Source of the DNA: CAVWDI01 sp963793095 | Lineage (GTDB): Bacteria; Chloroflexota; Anaerolineae; Anaerolineales; UBA4823 | Direction of reading: 5' to 3' | Length of the DNA stretch: 64,000 bases | Assembly: GCA_963793095.1 (NCBI GenBank) | Contig: CAWBYY010000002.1 | Location: forward strand, 1,178,001 to 1,242,000 | Shown: in pieces, positions 61,919-64,000 of the stretch | Numbering within the stretch: position 1 is the stretch's first letter | Layout of the letters: each line of letters starts with the position of its first letter | Translations under genes and position numbers: made by a program | The notes under the pieces: generated by a model | Database searches by the model: none | What the model was told of the DNA's origin: nothing | The model's input: the letters and a program-made list of their open reading frames with translations, nothing else

Positions 61919-62951
61919 TTAAATCAGAAAATCATTTTTAGATTTGAGATTATTTAGCAGTGAGTTCTCTTCTTGCATGCGACTGCGGATATATTTAAAT
62001 ATCAAATTCAATGAATGGTGTTCGGGGCAGATAGATTCGCACATACCGCATCCTGAACATGACACCAACCAGCGGATCAAGTCGTGCCGTGGTATATCTT
62101 GAATATTCTCATTTTTTTGTAATTGCAGACTGCATACTGGACAGATGTCACTGATAGTTTGGCAGTGTCCGCATTGTCTGAATTGGCTGATTAATTCATC
62201 GATATTGCCCGGTAAGATTTGTTCTAAAGCCCTCACAATGCGGAAAAAAGTACTTGAATTGCGTTCGACTATTCGGGAAGAAGTTTTTCTGTGCTGATCA
62301 ACCAGTGCTGGTTCTACCTTTTCGTATGAAAGATTTTTAAAATTCAAATGGGTGGTTTTATCGAGACCGTTATTCTTGATTAATAAGACTTTGCGTACAG
62401 GCAGACCGAAAATATTGATGTTCAGGTCTGCGCGGTTTGCATCTGGCTTGCTGCATATCTGGCAGGCTGGCCGGTTGCGGTAAGTTAGTATTCCCCCCTG
62501 TTCGCGAAAATTGAAGGAATTTTTGATAACAATAACTATTAGCCGGTTTGTGCTCTATCTTCCATAAATAATCTGCAACCGGTAATGTCCCCAGGCAGTC
62601 AAATGAGATTGTAAATACATTATGTAAAGAAAACCCACCAATATCTGACGAAGCGATCAGGGTATTCATTTCGCAAGGTCGCAGGATTACACCCAATTTT
62701 TTATCCTGGAATTTATTTATAAACTCAGGAACCAGTTTTGCAGAATTATCTGCCATAACCGGCTTGAATGGATTCAGGTTTTTTATAAAGTCAGTGTTCA
62801 GGACTACCGTTGCTTTTGGTATTTTGTTTATGGCACTTTCAATGGGGACAATCATCGCTTCCAGATTTAATTGTTCCCAGAAATTCAGCACAATTTCCTG
62901 AACCGCACCAATGGGATTTCCGTTTGTCCTTACTGCCCAGTATATTTCCAT
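61919..62951 (-). CDS. FrhB/FdhB-like iron-sulfur protein (frameshifted)
   Basis: The first frame starts IYWAVRTNGNPIGAVQEIVL and contains GVILRPCEMNTLIASSDIGG and FTISFDCLGTLPVADYLW, as in the C-terminal domain of F420 hydrogenase/formate dehydrogenase beta subunits. A shift near 62507-62516 interrupts it. Removing one base gives NFREQGGILTYRNRPACQICSK and a continuous frame into the second part. That part contains QCGHCQTISDICPVC and CSGCGMCESICP, a [4Fe-4S] motif. The whole is about 344 residues. With the HdrD-like gene 70 bases upstream it probably forms an electron-transfer complex. The electron carrier is unknown. Confidence 0.78.
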
Positions 62952-63021
62952 TAATTCTTCAGCCGTCTGAAAAAATTTTTTATAAATCTTTACATGCGAA
63001 TGTTTGTGCTATTTTAAGCCA

Positions 63022-64000
63022 TTAAGGAGATAACCTTTTATTCATTAATTTCAATTCCAGTATTTCAGAGATATCCATCACCTGAACATCACCCGTAATT
63101 CCCTTTGAACGGATCGCATCATCAAACATGAGGAGGCAATAAGGGCAGGCGGTTGCAATCAGGTCTGCTTGGGTAGCAAGCACATCCTTTAGCCTTTCAT
63201 GATTTATGCGTGCCTCCACATCAGTTTCCATCCACATCTGACCTCCTCCACCTCCACAGCAAAAACTGTCTTTACGGTTGCGCCTCATTTCGATAATTCC
63301 TGAATTCGAATTCTCTAGTAACCTTCTGGGTTGGTCGTAAATTTGGTTTACGCGACCCAGGTAACATAAATCGTGGTAAGTAACGCTTTGGCTTTCCCCA
63401 TTACCTTCTACTGTGGCAGGCTGGGCGAAATCCTGCAGACCAGCCAGAAATTCAGTGTAATGCTGAATTTGAAAATCGCCGCCTAATTTTGGATATTCGT
63501 TTTTTATTGTATTAAAACAATGGGGGCATTGGGTCACAATGCAATTGAATTTTACGGCTGAAAACGCTTCAATGTTCTGTTCTGCAAACACCTGAAAGAG
63601 ATATTCATTGCCCATTCTTCGGGCTGTTTCACCGCAGCAAACTTCATCCAATCCAAGGATAGCGAATTCAACCCCTGTTTTTTTAAGAAGGTTTATAAAT
63701 GAACGAGTAACTTTAATATTGCGGTCATCCAGAGAAAAAGCGCAGCCAAGGAAGAGCAGTATGTCTGTTTCATCGCCTTTACTCAATTCGCGAATGTCAA
63801 GTCCATTGTTCCAGACTGTACGCTGTTCAGGTGGGAGACCCCAGGGATTTCCATTTCTCTCAAAATTGCGTAGTGTATCGCCAATACTCTTTGGTAATTT
63901 TCCGGTTGTCAGAGCCTGGTACCTGCGAAGATCGATAATCTCATCTACTGGGTTTACAAATGCTGGGCATTTTGCTATACATGCTCCGCAGGTGGTGCAT
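63022..64000 (-). CDS. HdrD/GlpC-like (Fe-S)-binding oxidoreductase subunit, partial
   Basis: The gene is cut by the right window edge; the open frame continues without a start to base 64000. The visible N-terminal part has TTCGACIAKCPAFVNPVDEI, the end of a bacterial ferredoxin-type cluster motif. Two CCG domains follow: one with FLGCAFSLDD, DEVCCGETA and TQCPHCFN, the other with YHDLCYLGR, DSFCCGGGGGQMW and TACPYCLLMFDDA. CCG domains bind a [4Fe-4S] cluster in heterodisulfide reductase subunits and relatives. An electron-transfer role is likely, together with the FrhB-like gene downstream. Confidence 0.85.
   Translation of the reverse strand, partial: CTTCGACIAKCPAFVNPVDEIIDLRRYQALTTGKLPKSIGDTLRNFERNGNPWGLPPEQRTVWNNGLDIRELSKGDETDILLFLGCAFSLDDRNIKVTRSFINLLKKTGVEFAILGLDEVCCGETARRMGNEYLFQVFAEQNIEAFSAVKFNCIVTQCPHCFNTIKNEYPKLGGDFQIQHYTEFLAGLQDFAQPATVEGNGESQSVTYHDLCYLGRVNQIYDQPRRLLENSNSGIIEMRRNRKDSFCCGGGGGQMWMETDVEARINHERLKDVLATQADLIATACPYCLLMFDDAIRSKGITGDVQVMDISEILELKLMNKRLSP

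Overview
The window is a gene-dense, moderately AT-rich bacterial chromosome segment. It has no rRNA, CRISPR array or insertion sequence that I can see. Gene content suggests Chloroflexota, probably class Anaerolineae: a mevalonate-pathway decarboxylase, a PHP-AlbA protein, a class III cyclase fused to a SARP-like regulator, HEAT and DUF2007 proteins, and an HdrD/FrhB-type electron-transfer pair. This placement is inferred from gene families, not from a marker-gene comparison.

Layout. (1) 1-8204, minus strand: pth and mfd lead into a glycan-modification run of sugar-phosphate transferase, E1 alpha, E1 beta, a lipoyl/E3-binding/NeuD fusion, and the start of a DegT aminotransferase cut by the window edge. 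(2) 8433-12402, plus: pyrG, eno, radC. (3) 12416-21088, minus: acylphosphatase, AEC transporter, HEAT protein, site-2 protease, mevalonate-type decarboxylase, an unknown Rossmann protein, tRNA-Phe, a GT-C-like membrane protein. (4) 21314-32322, mixed: phosphodiester glycosidase, mog, PHP-AlbA, lon, hsp20, tRNA-Arg, an unknown gene pair, DUF2007, LysM-M23 peptidase. (5) 32545-40560, plus: efp, a Cys-rich protein, a HAD-DinB fusion, fabF, fabH, ftsH, ygfZ. (6) 40600-45287, minus: ABC ATPase, epimerase, GNAT, OSBS/NSAR-family enzyme, cyclase-family hydrolase. (7) 45529-52515, mixed: SDR, secreted nuclease, M28 peptidase, cyclase-SARP regulator, a small secreted protein, lexA. (8) 52788-58871, plus: a second polysaccharide cluster with a WecC-like dehydrogenase, a hexapeptide acetyltransferase, three GT4 glycosyltransferases and a FkbM methyltransferase. 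(9) 58868-64000, minus: primary sigma factor, dihydrolipoyl dehydrogenase, and two iron-sulfur redox proteins, the last cut by the right edge.

The most striking system is at the left end. A complete alpha-keto-acid dehydrogenase E1 pair sits beside a protein in which a lipoyl domain (with its lysine) and an E3-binding domain are fused to a NeuD/PglD left-handed beta-helix acyltransferase, between a sugar aminotransferase and a PglC-type transferase. This reads as an E2 whose usual catalytic domain has been swapped for a sugar acyltransferase, so that an acyl group made by E1 could pass from lipoate to an amino sugar without free acyl-CoA.

A second theme is reading-frame integrity. Six genes (PHP-AlbA, HAD-DinB, fabF, the wecC-like gene, rpoD and the FrhB-like gene) are each split by a single-base shift that, once corrected, restores a normal family protein. 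As rpoD and fabF are among them, residual sequencing or assembly indels are the likeliest cause. I annotate these as single genes.
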